Assembly: GCF_019059575.1 (NCBI RefSeq)
Contig: NW_024881504.1
Location: forward strand, 1,302,001 to 1,366,000
Direction: 5' to 3'
DNA length: 64,000 nucleotides
DNA from: Amphibalanus amphitrite
Lineage: Eukaryota; Arthropoda; Thecostraca; Balanomorpha; Balanidae
This document shows, piece by piece, positions 1-10,752 of this stretch. A program made the translations under genes and the position numbers. The notes beneath the pieces were generated by a model. It did not search any database, was not told where the DNA came from, and saw only the letters and a list, made by a program, of their open reading frames with translations. Each line of letters opens with the position of its first letter. Position 1 is the stretch's first letter.

Positions 1-442
1 AGTGCTCACTGCTCTTATCAAGTGGACTGGCATGGAGGTAGGTAAGTGTATTGAATGGTGCGCTTGATCGTATGTAAACGTCATGATTTTGACTGAGTTT
101 CACGCCATCAAACATGAAGCTGAATAGGTGTTCAGCCTAGCGACTTATAATACCCTCGCTCAGAAAAGCCGCATTCCGTGCCTTTATATCTTTGTGAAAT
201 ACCGGCACTTCTGAACCAGGAAAATGAAACACAAAACACAAATATTTATCTACTTATCACCGAGCACGCTCATTCTCTGTCCTTGTTGAAAATCGAATGA
301 ACATTTTATACGGATCAATGAGAAGTGCTTTTACAGTATTTGCAACAATAAGTTATTTTTCAAGCAAACATGCAATGTAAATTAAACCAATTAACCTCTT
401 GAATATGTTTCAACGCTAATTTGAGAGACATTGTAACAAATA
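1..442. other. Unassigned AT-rich sequence
   Basis: I see no convincing open reading frame, RNA gene or terminal repeat here. The stretch is AT-rich and leads directly into the perfect hairpin that starts at 443. Confidence 0.5.
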
Positions 443-641
443 GTAAGAAAATTAACCTCACTCTCATTCTATCTAAAAGTAAATTCCGGATTCGAAATAA
501 AACAAACTTTTTGAGCTGATGGAGATGGAGCTGATGGAGAGCTGATGATGGCGCAATGCCGAAAGCTTCTCAAAAAGTTTGTTTTATTTCGAATCCGGAA
601 TTTACTTTTAGATAGAATGAGAGTGAGGTTAATTTTCTTAC
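443..641. repeat. Perfect 73-bp inverted repeat (hairpin) with 53-bp loop
   Basis: Arm 1 (443-515) and arm 2 (569-641) are exact reverse complements over 73 bp when compared base by base; neither end extends further. The loop (516-568) holds imperfect GAGCTGATGGAG repeats. No target-site duplication is obvious. It could be a young foldback, a hairpin-RNA source, or an artefact of template switching or assembly. Confidence 0.9.
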
Positions 642-1050
642 AATTAACCTCTTTTTCAGGTACGTACTATTAGAGCAAATGGTTCCAAGTCATACAAACC
701 AGGACCGGGTGGACGCCGCAGTCTCCCTCGCCAAGTGGTTTAGCGGAAACTGCCTACTTATTTAAGTAGGTATACCTACATATACGGAAACTGCGCCGAA
801 AGCTGGCCGACCTGCAGATGTGTGTGTGTGTGGAGGAGCCAGACGCCTCCAAAGCTCCCATTCACCAGAGTGAAGTTCCTTATAAACGATTGTTTGCTAA
901 TTGCTTTATGTCTTATGAGCGATTACTTGCTGTCCCTACTTTATGCTTTCGGTTGAGTGTTCAACCAAGTATTAGGTATGAACGGGGAGGGAGGCCAGCG
1001 GGCCTTGTGATTGTTGTTATAGTTTTGATGGCGCTTTTTCATGGTAACCG
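642..1050. other. Unassigned sequence
   Basis: There is no recognisable gene. It contains short direct repeats of a TATACCTACATATA-like type near 768-783. A 114-codon open frame starting at 818 runs into the AAAAAGTCAAA minisatellite and looks fortuitous. Confidence 0.4.
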
Positions 1051-1498
1051 GACAAAAAGTCAAATGACAAAAAGTCAAAAGACAAAAAGTCAACAGACAA
1101 AAAGTCAAATGCAAAAAGTCAAAAGGGATAAAAGTCAAATGGAAGAAAGTCAAAATGTATAAAAGTCAAAACGTCAAAAAGTCCAAACTAAAAATTCAAA
1201 AGAGCAAAAAGTCAAAATGGCAAAAAGTCAAAAAGTAGAAAAGTCAAATGTGAAAAAGTCAAAACGGATAAAAGTCAAAAGCAAAAAGTCAAATGCGGAA
1301 AAGTCAAAACAGATAACGGTCAAAATATAAAAAGTCAAAATGGATAAAAGTCAAAATGTTAAAAGTCAAAAGTAAAAAGTCAAACCGACAAAAAGTCAAA
1401 GAGATAAACGTCAAATGGCAAAAAAGTCAAAGAGACAAAAGTCAAATGTCAAAAAGTCAAAAAGACAGTAGTCAAATGGCGAAAAATCGTCAAAAGTC
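1051..1498. repeat. AAAAAGTCAAA-type minisatellite
   Basis: Tandem, imperfect units of about 11-16 bp with the core AAAAAGTCAAA, separated by short variable linkers (ATGG, ACAG, GCGG and others). The same motif recurs in the opposite orientation at 4795-5148. Open frames through it encode only Lys/Ser/Gln-rich repeats and are not genes. Confidence 0.9.
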
Positions 1499-2265
1499 CC
1501 CTGTTATTACGTGTTTTCCAGAAAATTATTTTAAACATATCAATATGAAGACATTACCCCTTCAACATATGCATCATGCAATTGTTGATCGATTAATACC
1601 ACTCAAAGGTCAGATCAGTCGGGGAAACTGTGGTCAAATCTTCCATTGTTGGAAGCCTTCCATTTTTGGAAGGATTTTCCAATGGGTACGCAGCATAATA
1701 TAACCATTGACTGTTACTTATTGAACGACCTAATAGATACCTGTCTGAAACTGATGTAATCAGTTCATTTCATGCTTTGCATCACAATGCTTCATATACA
1801 CTCTTAGACGTCCTGAATAAAAGACAAAGTTGAAGTTAGGACACCTATGTACCCCATTATAGTCGAGGTCACGAACGGTCACCAGAGGTAAAAAGGGGTC
1901 AATGACATTCCCCTGACTTCCTTTTACCTTGATAAGGTCACTCATGCTCCGAAATAGCCAGCAAAGTCTTTGTTGTGGTTGATATTTCCCAATAACACGC
2001 GATAGTCTGTGATTTTACGCACTTCTGGCCAGAGGCTGTACCTCTTATAACGTCATAGCTTTGTGACCTGACACGACCCGGTCAATTATTTTTTCCTTTT
2101 TAAGTTACGCAAAGATGCCGCTTAGGAAATGCAAAATATTGTCGCGCTCTGCTGATCTGTTAAGCATCCATCTCAGAAAAAAACTAATGGGGGCTGCATC
2201 ACCCCCCCCCCCATGCGAGGGTTGATTCAGACCGGACGTAGGGCCTGGCAGGGAAAAGAGCGCTA
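1499..2265. other. Unassigned sequence with a decayed TTAA-element end
   Basis: No gene is visible. Near 2190-2225 a G-run, a C-run and a CGAGGGTTGA string resemble a mutated right end of the TTAA element family (GCGAGGGTTAA), so an old element may end here. The rest has no assignable content. Confidence 0.4.
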
Positions 2266-3463
2266 TTAACCCGCGCCCTGGTGGGAGGGGGGCTATTTCC
2301 CCCCCCCCTCTAGACTTTTCGATATATCTCCAGAACCGCTGCGCCGATCATCACCAAACTTTCAGTACCCTCCCGGACATCAATTTTACACATTGTGACC
2401 AAATTTTTTTCCAAAGGCTATGATAGGTTGGCCAGAAATGACGTCAGAGTGACGTCATGTTCTGCCGTTTTCGACCCAAAAAAGGGTTTCGCGGGAAGAG
2501 CTGTCAGGCCTATAGCTTTGCAACTACAGAAAAACGATATAGACATAAAAGCTGCAGAATTGACAGGGCTACAAAACTGTTATCTCGGATTCTTAAAATT
2601 TTTGGATTTTGACCCCCAAAAATCAATAAATAGATTTTTTGAAAATACTAGCCGAAAAATCCAAAACGTTTTTGAATTTCGCAAAAACCGGAACATATGT
2701 GATGGTTCTTACCGCCTTCTATCCACATACCGAATTTCAGATTGATACCTCTTTTTTTTGGCGAAGTTATAGCGAAAAAACTGTTCAAAATTGATGACGT
2801 TAAATTTTCAAACTCAATTTTTAGCAATTCTAGACCCCGTAGCGCAAAAAAAAGACCACCATTAGACTCCCCGTGACGAGCTGCATCGAATCAATACCCA
2901 TTTTATGCAAAACTATCAATCTTGAAATTTGACCTTTTTTGACCTTTTTTGACCTGACCTTCACCAGAAAGTGACCTAAGCCGTACCTGATAGTCTTATA
3001 ACCAACACCATTGAGTTGGAAATGAAAAATTGGCCATAAAACATGCATCGCACAACCATAGTACCTAAAGTTAGGTTCATGTGACCTGACCTGTGACCCT
3101 TGGTGACCTGACCTGTGACCTGACATGGTATTGTCAGTGACCTCTTATAGCAACATATGTACTAGGCTCCTGACGCCCTATCGCTGATTTTCGACAAAAT
3201 GCGTTTTCTTCGGTGTTATAGCGCATTCCCTAGAAGACCCGTGAACGGTGAAACATTTTATCTTTGACCTGTACTGTGACGTCATCGGTGACCCCGAGGT
3301 CAATGAAATTTGGTTTTCCTCGACAAATTTGACAGGGCTATCGAACGCTGTTTGAAGTTTGTGGATCCGTCCAGTAGTTTCGGAGATGCGAGGGGGGGGC
3401 AAAAAAAAGCCCCCCCCCCCACCAGGTCGCGTTATAAACAGACCCCACCAGGGCGCGGGTTAA
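2266..3463. mobile_element. TTAA-flanked MITE (tag CCCTGGT), piggyBac-like
   Basis: It begins TTAACCCGCGCCCTGGT and ends ACCAGGGCGCGGGTTAA, a clear terminal inverted repeat whose outermost bases are the TTAA target. Both ends have G-run/C-run hairpins (about 2285-2312 and 3392-3420). The interior is non-coding and carries repeated AGGTCA/TGACCT motifs (2930-3125). TTAA targets with CCC-initial termini are typical of piggyBac-type elements; no transposase is present, so the assignment rests on the ends alone. Confidence 0.8.
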
Positions 3464-4348
3464 CCCTATTAGTGGCAGGCTCCTGGCTACCCCTATTAGT
3501 GGCAGGGGGGGGGGGCTGTTTACGAACCCCCCTTGATATCTCGAGATCTAACGGGCCGATTTTCAAAATTCAAACGGCATTCGATTTCGCTCAACGTGAT
3601 CTACATTTCTAAAAAATAAACATTAAAAAATGTCAATAGGGGGGGGGGTAGAGGGGGGTAAAAACGGGCAAATTGCAGATACATTTTAGACTGTTTATCA
3701 CGGCCAGGTTTCTGAACCAATCTTAACGCAACTTTTGCCGATCGATAGAAAATGAACCAGGAATTCACATGGATCCTAAATATATGCATTTTCAAAAATC
3801 ATAGGCGGATACAGATCATTGAGATTGGGGGTACACAAAAAGTATAGTAAATAAGGTTTTTGTTGGTACTGTTTCTAAAAAGGGTGGTAATGGTCTTGTT
3901 ATGTTACAATTTTCTTATGAGAGAACAACTAAAACTGTATTGGTCATGCATAGACGGTGTCAGGGCACCTATGTTGGGAGGTAAAACATAACCCCCCTTT
4001 TTGGACGCCTGGATCCGCCAATTATAGCAAAAACATGTCAAAAGAGGATGCACAATAACTGTTTATGTTATCACATGATACCTTTCATTCACTGTTCGTA
4101 AAACTGGTGCAGCATCGTGATCTTCGCCCAAATGACTCGCTTCACGAATAGGACCCCCCAATTCCCAGTGCTCTGGAGCCGCCCCTGGTAAAGTTATGAA
4201 CTTGAAATTTTTAGGGAATGTGCCCAATTTAGTTTTAGGAAAAGTCAGAAAATTTCAGCATCGTAGCTTCAGCGGTTTCGGAAATATTCCCGAAAAACCT
4301 GAGGGGTGGATGAAAACAACCCCCCCCCCCTGCCACTAATAGGGTTAA
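3460..4348. mobile_element. TTAA-flanked MITE (tag TATTAGTGGCAG)
   Basis: Starts TTAACCCTATTAGTGGCAG and ends CTGCCACTAATAGGGTTAA, a perfect terminal inverted repeat. It shares a single TTAA (3460-3463) with the preceding element. The left end has the tag twice (3464-3476 and about 3489-3501), then a G-run hairpin. The interior is non-coding. Confidence 0.85.
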
Positions 4349-4794
4349 GTCGGATTCCTCGAAAACAGGTGGTGATAGGAGGCTGAAATTTGGGCAACAG
4401 ACGTTCAACTTATCCATCCAAGACGGACCTTTTGACGTATCGCAAAAGAGTAAAGTCAATTCACGGACATCTTACGTTTGACCTTGGAGAGCAAGAAGAC
4501 TACTCACAACGGCAAGTGACCTAGTCAAGGGTAAATGGTCATGAAATGGTTACGTTTTTGCTAACAAAGCTCAAAGTTTTTCATAGATTTATTCCCGGAT
4601 CTCGTATGAAATCAGATCCAAGTAGATAGACGTACGACGAATGCTCTAAGACGTCGTCGACGTCGAAATCTATGTGACACGTCGAAAGTTACTCAATGAT
4701 TTCGAAGTCACATTTCGTCATTGAACCACCATTCTTCAGATTTCTGCCATTGAAATTATTATTTTGTTGTGTTGACTCTTATGTAATTATTATT
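4349..4794. other. Unassigned sequence
   Basis: No gene or terminal repeat recognised. A few isolated TGACCT-type motifs suggest old TTAA-element sequence. Confidence 0.4.
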
Positions 4795-5148
4795 TTTGTT
4801 TTTGACTTTTTGTATTTGACTTTTTATCCTTTTGACTTTAAGCTTCTTTGACTTTTTTCCATTTGACTTTCTGCTTTTGACTTTCTGACATTTGACTTTT
4901 ATATTTTTGACTTATAGCCTTTTTGACTTTTATCTTTTTGACTTTTCGTGGTTTTGACTTTTTGCTTTTGACTTTTTGCATTTTTGACTTTTGGCTTATT
5001 TGACTTTTAGCCTTTTGACTTTTTGTCTTTTGGCTTTTAGCGGATTTGACTTTTTGCCATTTGACTTTTATCTTTTTCACTTTTTGTCTTTTGACTTTTT
5101 GGCATTTGACTTTTGGCTTTTGACTTTTTGTCTTTTGACTTTTTGTCA
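4795..5148. repeat. TTTGACTTTTT-type minisatellite (inverse of 1051-1498)
   Basis: Imperfect tandem units with the core TTTGACTTTTTG, the reverse complement of the repeat at 1051-1498. Linkers vary in the same way (CCAT, GTCT, GCAT). Flanking sequences of the two arrays do not match, so no transposon ends can be shown. Confidence 0.9.
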
Positions 5149-5844
5149 TGTAATCCTTTTTCATGACTCATGCCATATTATTGCTGCAGTTTGTAGTCCA
5201 CTGTTTCATGTATTTGTGTTTCATTTGACGTGTCTGTAGTCATTTGAAATATACATCCAATCAAAGTCAACCACTACTTTCCTTTCGCAATGCTCGATGA
5301 CCGGTTAACAGAGCATATGAGTGACCGTAACAATTTTAAATATGCATTGAAACCGCACAACCTGCTGAAAGTGAATTGGCCGCTCCTTGCTACTTGATCC
5401 AGTGTGAAGCAAAAGCAAGATAAAGTCAAGTCGAGACTTGAGAAAACAGGAGCCGTCACTCGAGCCGAACCCGAGCAAAGCCACAGCAGTTTGCAATGTA
5501 TAAACCCCATTCACTTCTATGGGGATAGACAGGGCACACAAAGTGGGCTCGCCGGAGTTCAGCCCGCTCGGGCCCAGAGTAATCTCCATTATATTAATGG
5601 ATTCACTGCTCGGGCTTAAATTGGGCTAACGCCAATCGTCGCTCAACTAGGGCTAAACTACGGCTGTCCGGAGCTCGCAGAGCGGGCATACCTCCGACAG
5701 AGCATGGGCTTTAGTCGGCGTTTTTGTGTCATACGCCGACTTCAGGCCAAGCCCTAGCCGACTTTAGCCCGACTAAAAATCTCGGGGAATCCGCATTTGA
5801 GCTTGCTTGGGCCCGGAGCAAAATTGCTGGCTGGGAAGTCAGTG
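5149..5844. other. Unassigned region with small foldback structures
   Basis: No gene recognised. From about 5560 to 5820 the sequence is rich in self-complementary GGGCTTTAGTCGGCG / GCCGACTTTAGCCC strings (for example 5706-5720 against 5757-5770), consistent with a small decayed foldback element. Ends and target duplication are not clear. Confidence 0.35.
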
Positions 5845-6679
5845 GGAGAAAATTGAAATGCGCCTCTTTTGGACGAAAGACATTATAAACACTCCCAAAC
5901 ACTGAATTACAAGTGGTTTAGACACAATGAACATAAAAATGTGTCCGTGACCCCTGTTTATGCCCTGAGGTCATCTTAGGTCACGAATGGTATCTAACAG
6001 TTTTTCGCAAATAACTTTTGATAGAGGCATGCTAGAGCGATGAAAACGCCTTAGATGTGTTCAGCTCGACGATACGCATCGACTGATATGCAACATGACC
6101 CTTTCCGGTCAGGTCATGACCTTGACCTGAGGTCAAATTTTCAAGTTGACCTTGCAAGGTCAACTTATAGTTCATTCGATGCGTCTTGACAAGAGGAACA
6201 CGATGCCGGTAATAGTAAGCTCGTACAAGGATTGGGTCAAAAGTTATTGCAGAAAAACTGTTTCCGAAAAAATCGGCTATTTTTGCAGTTTTTGCCCCCT
6301 GCAGGCAAAACCGTTGACGTTAGGTCAAATCTGAGAGAACTATTCAGAAAGGGCGTTTATACGGCTATCGAATGCGCTTTTCCGCGGCGCTGTAGCTCTA
6401 TTGGTTCCCGAGTTATGCGTTGGCTTCTTGGAAATTGTCGACATTCTACCTGGAAATCGGCGAAGTTTTGCCTTCAATGACCTCTGGTGACCTGACCTTT
6501 GACCTGACCAAAAAATTGACCGAAGTGATTTCCTCATTATTTTTGACGCTCTTTCGAAGCCGCCTTCCGCTTATCGCTACCTGGCCCAGGAGTCGAGTTA
6601 GAAGGGGGGTGTTCAAACACCCCCCCCCCCTCCCCAGCAGGGCGTGGAAATCCAGGACCCCCAGCCGGGCGCGGGTTAA
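5845..6679. mobile_element. TTAA MITE, left-truncated (Y family)
   Basis: The body matches the complete element at 53820-54995 from its GGGAGAAAATTGAAA segment onward, including the AGGTCATGACCT palindrome (6111-6122) and the right-end hairpin with GGTGTTCAAACACC around 6605-6623. It ends GGGCGCGGGTTAA at 6679. The left third is missing. Confidence 0.75.
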
Positions 6680-7515
6680 CCCTCGCACTTGTGGGGAGGA
6701 GGAGGGGGAAGGGGTCGGATAAAACCCCATGTTTTTCCGCAAATTACTCGCGCAAAAAGCGGCCGATCGCGACGAAACTTTCGGTGCCCTGGTGATCATC
6801 AATTTTACATATAATCTAAAAATTTCATAAATCTGACCCAACTGACCTTTGACCTGTGGCATATTTCTCGAGACCATGTTTGGCCGGAATCGCGATTCGG
6901 CGTATATGCCAGCTCACATTATCCGCAGTTTCCAGTCTTTTTGTGGTTTTAAACGTTCAAATATGTGAAATGATGTTGGTGCTATGCATTATGGTGGGTG
7001 TCAAGGTCACGTGAAGGTCAAGTCAAGGTCATTGACCTTAAATGACCTCGGTTCACTTTTTCGAGTTTTACATGTTTCTAGGCTAGTTTTTGGAGCTGAA
7101 TTCGAATTTAGCAACCATTTGAACATTTATGAAGTAGTTTTGGTGCCTTCGTAACATGTTACGACGCCGTCGGTGGTAGCTGACACCTACTATGGATAGC
7201 CGGTAGGACGCGTACTGGTTGACCTGACCTGACCTGACCCGACCTAGCCTAAATGCATAAAGACATCATCTCTGATCAAAACTAACATGATATTTGTGAT
7301 CAGCACACCGAAAAACCCCATAACAGCTTTACTTTAAGAAGTTCTAGCAGGTCCCGATTTTCCCGACTTTTGGGTCATTGACCTGACCTGGAAGCTCAAC
7401 CAATGACCAAGGACCCTAAAATTTGGTATCATCGGTTTCCTCTCGTCACGGGCAGCACGCTCGTTTTTTCCGCGAAGCTCTAGCTCAGTCAGGGGCCGAG
7501 CGGCAGGGGGGATCC
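6676..7515. mobile_element. TTAA MITE, right-truncated (H family)
   Basis: Begins TTAACCCTCGCAC, sharing the TTAA of the preceding element. It follows the 17636-18519 copy through the AAAAAGCGGCCGATCGCGAC segment, the TGACC pentamer run (7220-7242) and the block before the right end, then switches near 7515 to sequence of another family. The right terminus is therefore missing or recombined. Confidence 0.7.
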
Positions 7516-8254
7516 AACTGATCCAGCCTTTGGGACCAGCTAAGGTTACGTTTTGGTGAAGGTCAGGTCAAGGTCAGGTCAATTTAGGTCAAATTTCAAA
7601 ATTGATATTTTTGCATAACATGTGTATTGATTCGATGCAGCTTGTGACGAGGAGTCTAATGGTGGTCTTTGTTTTGCCCTACGTGGTCTAGCATTGCCAA
7701 AAATTGAATTTAAAAAATTGACCTCATCATTTTTGAAGTTTTTTCGCTATAACTTGGTCGAAAAAACGAGATATCAATCTGAAATTTCGTATATAGATAG
7801 AAGACGGTAGGAGCCATCACATATATTCCGTTTTTCCGAAACTCAAAAAGGTTTTTGGATTTTTTGCTAATATTTATATATAACCTTTTTTCTGGTGGTC
7901 GAAGCTCAAAAATTTAAAAATTCCAAGATGATGGTTTTGTAGCCCTGTGAATTATACACCTTTCATTTACTGATCATTTTTATGTATCTTCAAAGCTGTA
8001 GGCCTGACGGCTCTTCTTGCGAAGGTCTTTTTTCAGTCGAAAATGGCAGAACAAGACGTCATTCTGACGTCATTTGTGGCCAACCTATCATAGCCTTTCG
8101 AATTGTTTTTAGTCACAATGTGTGAAATTGATGCCCGGAGGGATCCTGCATGTTTGGTGGCGATACCTGCAGCTGTTTAGGAGATATCGACGGAAAAGGA
8201 CAGGGGGGCCGTTTCGCCCCCCCCCCCCACCCACCCCTACAGGACGCGGGCTAG
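7516..8254. mobile_element. TTAA MITE fragment (reverse of the 2266 family)
   Basis: From about 7930 onward it is the reverse complement of the 2310-2900 part of the first TTAA element. It ends in a G-run/C-run hairpin (about 8203-8231) and GGACGCGGGCTAG, a mutated GCGGGTTAA. The left part (7516-7700) matches sequence flanking the LTR element at 11945-11985 and 16829-16990. Confidence 0.65.
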
Positions 8255-8366
8255 GTTGACATTGACCCTGACCTTGACATCTGTATATCGTCGAACAACA
8301 TGCTCCATGATAAGTGGGAGGTAAGACTGGGAAAAAAGGCCGAAATCAAGGTGTCCAAAGCTCATA
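8255..8366. mobile_element. TTAA MITE fragment (X family), left of an insertion
   Basis: Matches 53729-53820 of the X-family element. The homology resumes at 11080 after the 2.7-kb TA-flanked insertion, so this fragment and 11082-11212 were once contiguous. Confidence 0.7.
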
Positions 8367-8638
8367 CCCAGTAAACATGCCGACGTCGGCCCGACGTCGG
8401 CCGACGTCGGCCGACGTCGGGGTGACGTCGGCAACTCGGCATCGGCATGCCGACGTCGGCCCGACGTCGGTCCAACCTCGGCACGACGTCGGCTGGATGT
8501 CGGATATGCCCGCATGTTCCGACGTCCAGCCGAGGTCCAGCCGACGTCGGGCCGACGTCGGACCGAGATCAATTGCTGAGGTCCAGCCGACGTCGGGCCG
8601 ACGTCGGAGCGACGTCGGACCGACATCGGCCGCTGTTT
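8367..8638. repeat. CCGACGTCGG palindromic array
   Basis: Dense imperfect repeats of the self-complementary string CCGACGTCGGCC, opened by the element terminus. A second such array occupies 10845-11079, with its own CCCAATAAACATG start at 10845. Because both strands read nearly the same, several frames stay open and encode Arg/Ser/Pro-rich repeats; these are not genes. Confidence 0.85.
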
Positions 8639-8694
8639 TGACCGTTAAAATAATATAAAATACATGTTTCATGTTTCATAAAGAGCTTCTGTAT

Positions 8695-8960
8695 TGTCGC
8701 GGAGGCGCGGATGGAGAGAAGACTGAGCGGGCCGAGACTTGTATTCCAACTGTCGTTCTGATTCTGATTGGGGTTCGCCAGTGCCTGTGCGTTATATGCA
8801 AGGTGGTTGCACAATGAAGGACCGGTCCGCCGACCTTCTGGTATATCTAGGTCGTCGGGCGGTGCCGTCACGAAGGGGAAAGTGACGGGTATTTCATTGT
8901 AACAAAGCTTGAACGTGTACTCTCTTTATCATGATATGGAAGAAGGGAATCGGTCCCACA
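8695..8960 (-). repeat. 3' LTR of the TRIM-like element
   Basis: 266 bp, matching 9920-10185 by eye along the whole length. Orientation is taken from the purine tract immediately inside it and the primer site beside the other copy. Confidence 0.85.
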
Positions 8961-9919
8961 TTATCTTCCCTCCCCCAGGGAAGCGTAGGGAACCGAAGCG
9001 ATCATAACAAAGAGAGGAAACGTTTAGCTGACGGAGAAAGAAATTTCCATATGAGCGTATCACAAAATGGTATGAACAGATAAGTAAGTTTCGTGACAAT
9101 TACACCATACTACCGGGCGATCCCTCCGCACTCTTGGCGGGGACCGTCCCTGGGCATCTCCATGGCCCTCGGCATCTCTGGCCGAATATCAATACAATAT
9201 AATTTCAGTGAATTGACCACGATTAACGTATTTGAATGTTCATACCGACTTCAGAATATGCTCTTTTTATGCTTATTAGTGTCAAAGTGACACTGCAAAA
9301 TGCAGGCAAAAATTAAGCGCATTTGCAATTTCTCCGTAAATTTTGGGGTGAGCAACCACAATGAAGCACAACAAACGACAGAACACTGACGAAAACGGAT
9401 AATGAAACAGTACGGTTTTTGAAACACATCGAAGTTAAAACAAATTTCACAGCACAATTTCACTGTCACTTTTTGACGAAAATACAGCAAAAGTTCATAA
9501 TTGGTGAATTTTCTTGATTTCGGTGCCAATTTGTCTTGCATTTAGCGTTGAAGTTTTTGTTTTATCTTCTCTCCTCCGAGCTTGAGTCCTTCAGCGAGGT
9601 GGTGTCCATCACTCGATGATACTGAGGAGGACGGCGAGGGCTGATGAGCCGTGCGCTGTCGGCGGGCTCCGTAGCGAGTCCAGGGCAGCTGATGACGTTA
9701 CCGCAGGGCAGATGGTATTGCCGGGCAGAGCTACTCACTGGAGACGGTGATGTCGGACGATGACGAGTCCAGGATGGTCAGCTCCCTAGTCGATGACGTG
9801 ACGTACGGGAGATACACCGTCACGGAGCACGGACTAACCAGACTGCGATGTCAGTGCAGATGTAGAGGCTAGGGTCCGTGGTGAGGGGCACAAGTCCCCT
9901 CGACCGCCGCTGCCACCAT

Positions 9920-10185
9920 TGTCGCGGAGGCGCGGATGGAGAGAAGACTGAGCGGGCCGAGACTTGTATTCCAACTGTCGTTCTGATTCTGATTGGGGTT
10001 CGCCAGTGCCTGTGCGTTATATGCAAGGTGGTTGCACAATGAAGGACCGGTCCGCCGACCTTCTGGTATATCTAGGTCGTCGGGCGGTGCCGTCACGAAG
10101 GGGAAAGTGACGGGTATTTCATTGTAACAAAGCTTGAACGTGTACTCTCTTTATCATGATATGGAAGAAGGGAATCGGTCCCACA
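9920..10185 (-). repeat. 5' LTR of the TRIM-like element
   Basis: 266-bp direct copy of 8695-8960. On the minus strand it is followed after one base by the TGGTGGCAGC primer-binding site. No TATA signal was assigned with confidence. Confidence 0.85.
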
Positions 10186-10194
10186 GTATTCAAA

Positions 10195-10668
10195 ATATCC
10201 TCAGGAAACTCAAATCTTCCTCCACGCCGCAGCCCCCTGATCCGGACTGGACGGGAAACTTTATCCCATTTGGGATTGCCCGTAAGCCGAGCTCGCCCGT
10301 AGCCGGGTGCGGTGAGTGCTTGGGGGCTGCTCGGCCTATCCTTTGGTCAGGCTCAGCCCCGGCAACTCACCAGGGCCGGGCCCAGTTCATATAGAAAGGC
10401 CAGTCGGCAAGTGTCACTTTGCCAAAGTGCCACTTATCAAAGGGACACTTTGGGAAACGTTGGTGCAGGTGTGTAAGAGTGGCTATATGAATCCATTGTG
10501 GGGTCGCCCTTTCCAATAAGTGTCACGTAACAGCAATGGGACCAGGGACTCTATATGAACTGGACCCAGGGTGCTCACCAAGAAGACCAATGTCTCCATC
10601 CTATGATCCTTCCGGCTCTGAAATGGTCTTGTCAGACCGAAAGGGCATAACCCAACAAAACAAAACAA
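10195..10668. repeat. Dispersed repeat, SINE-like tail
   Basis: A second, shorter copy lies reversed at 25925-26248: both share the CTGATCCGG block, the TCAGACCGAAAGGGC block and an AACAAAACAAAAC tail at one end. The A-rich tail suggests retroposition, but no clear A and B boxes are visible. It is non-coding. Confidence 0.55.
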
Positions 10669-10680
10669 ATTCGTTAACTG

Positions 10681-10752
10681 GCTGCGTGATGTAGTGGTTA
10701 GCGCACTAACCTCGCGTTCGAATGACACGGGGTTCGAATCCCATCGCCGGCT
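10681..10752 (+). repeat. tRNA-derived sequence (SINE head)
   Basis: Contains an A-box-like TAGTGGTTAGCGCA and a perfect B box GGTTCGAATCC at tRNA-like spacing. The acceptor stem does not pair well, so it is not a normal tRNA gene. A related tail (B-box-like GGCTCGAATCCC, then TTTTGGCGCGTTG and CCCAATAAACATG) recurs directly downstream at 10804-10858. It looks like a tRNA-derived SINE fused to or inserted in the palindromic element. Confidence 0.55.

Larger units (their letters stand above)
8691..10189 (-). mobile_element. Non-autonomous LTR element (TRIM-like)
   Basis: Two direct repeats of 266 bp (8695-8960, 9920-10185), apparently identical, start TG and end CA and enclose 959 bp. A GTAT duplication flanks the whole (8691-8694; 10186-10189). 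On the minus strand a TGGTGGCAGC primer-binding site (9918-9909) begins one base after the 5' LTR, complementary to a tRNA ending GCTGCCACCA. A purine tract (minus strand of 8961-8978) abuts the 3' LTR. I see no gag or pol; the longest minus frame inside is 96 codons and unrecognised. Confidence 0.85.

Noticed and set aside
4991-5239. Hydrophobic Phe/Leu-rich frame resembling a membrane protein
   Set aside because: It is a translation of the TTTGACTTTTT minisatellite.
8378-8640. CRISPR-like array
   Set aside because: Repeats are overlapping palindromes without unique spacers, in a eukaryotic sequence.
8237-8672. Several overlapping open frames on both strands
   Set aside because: They follow from the CCGACGTCGG palindromic array, which lacks stop codons.
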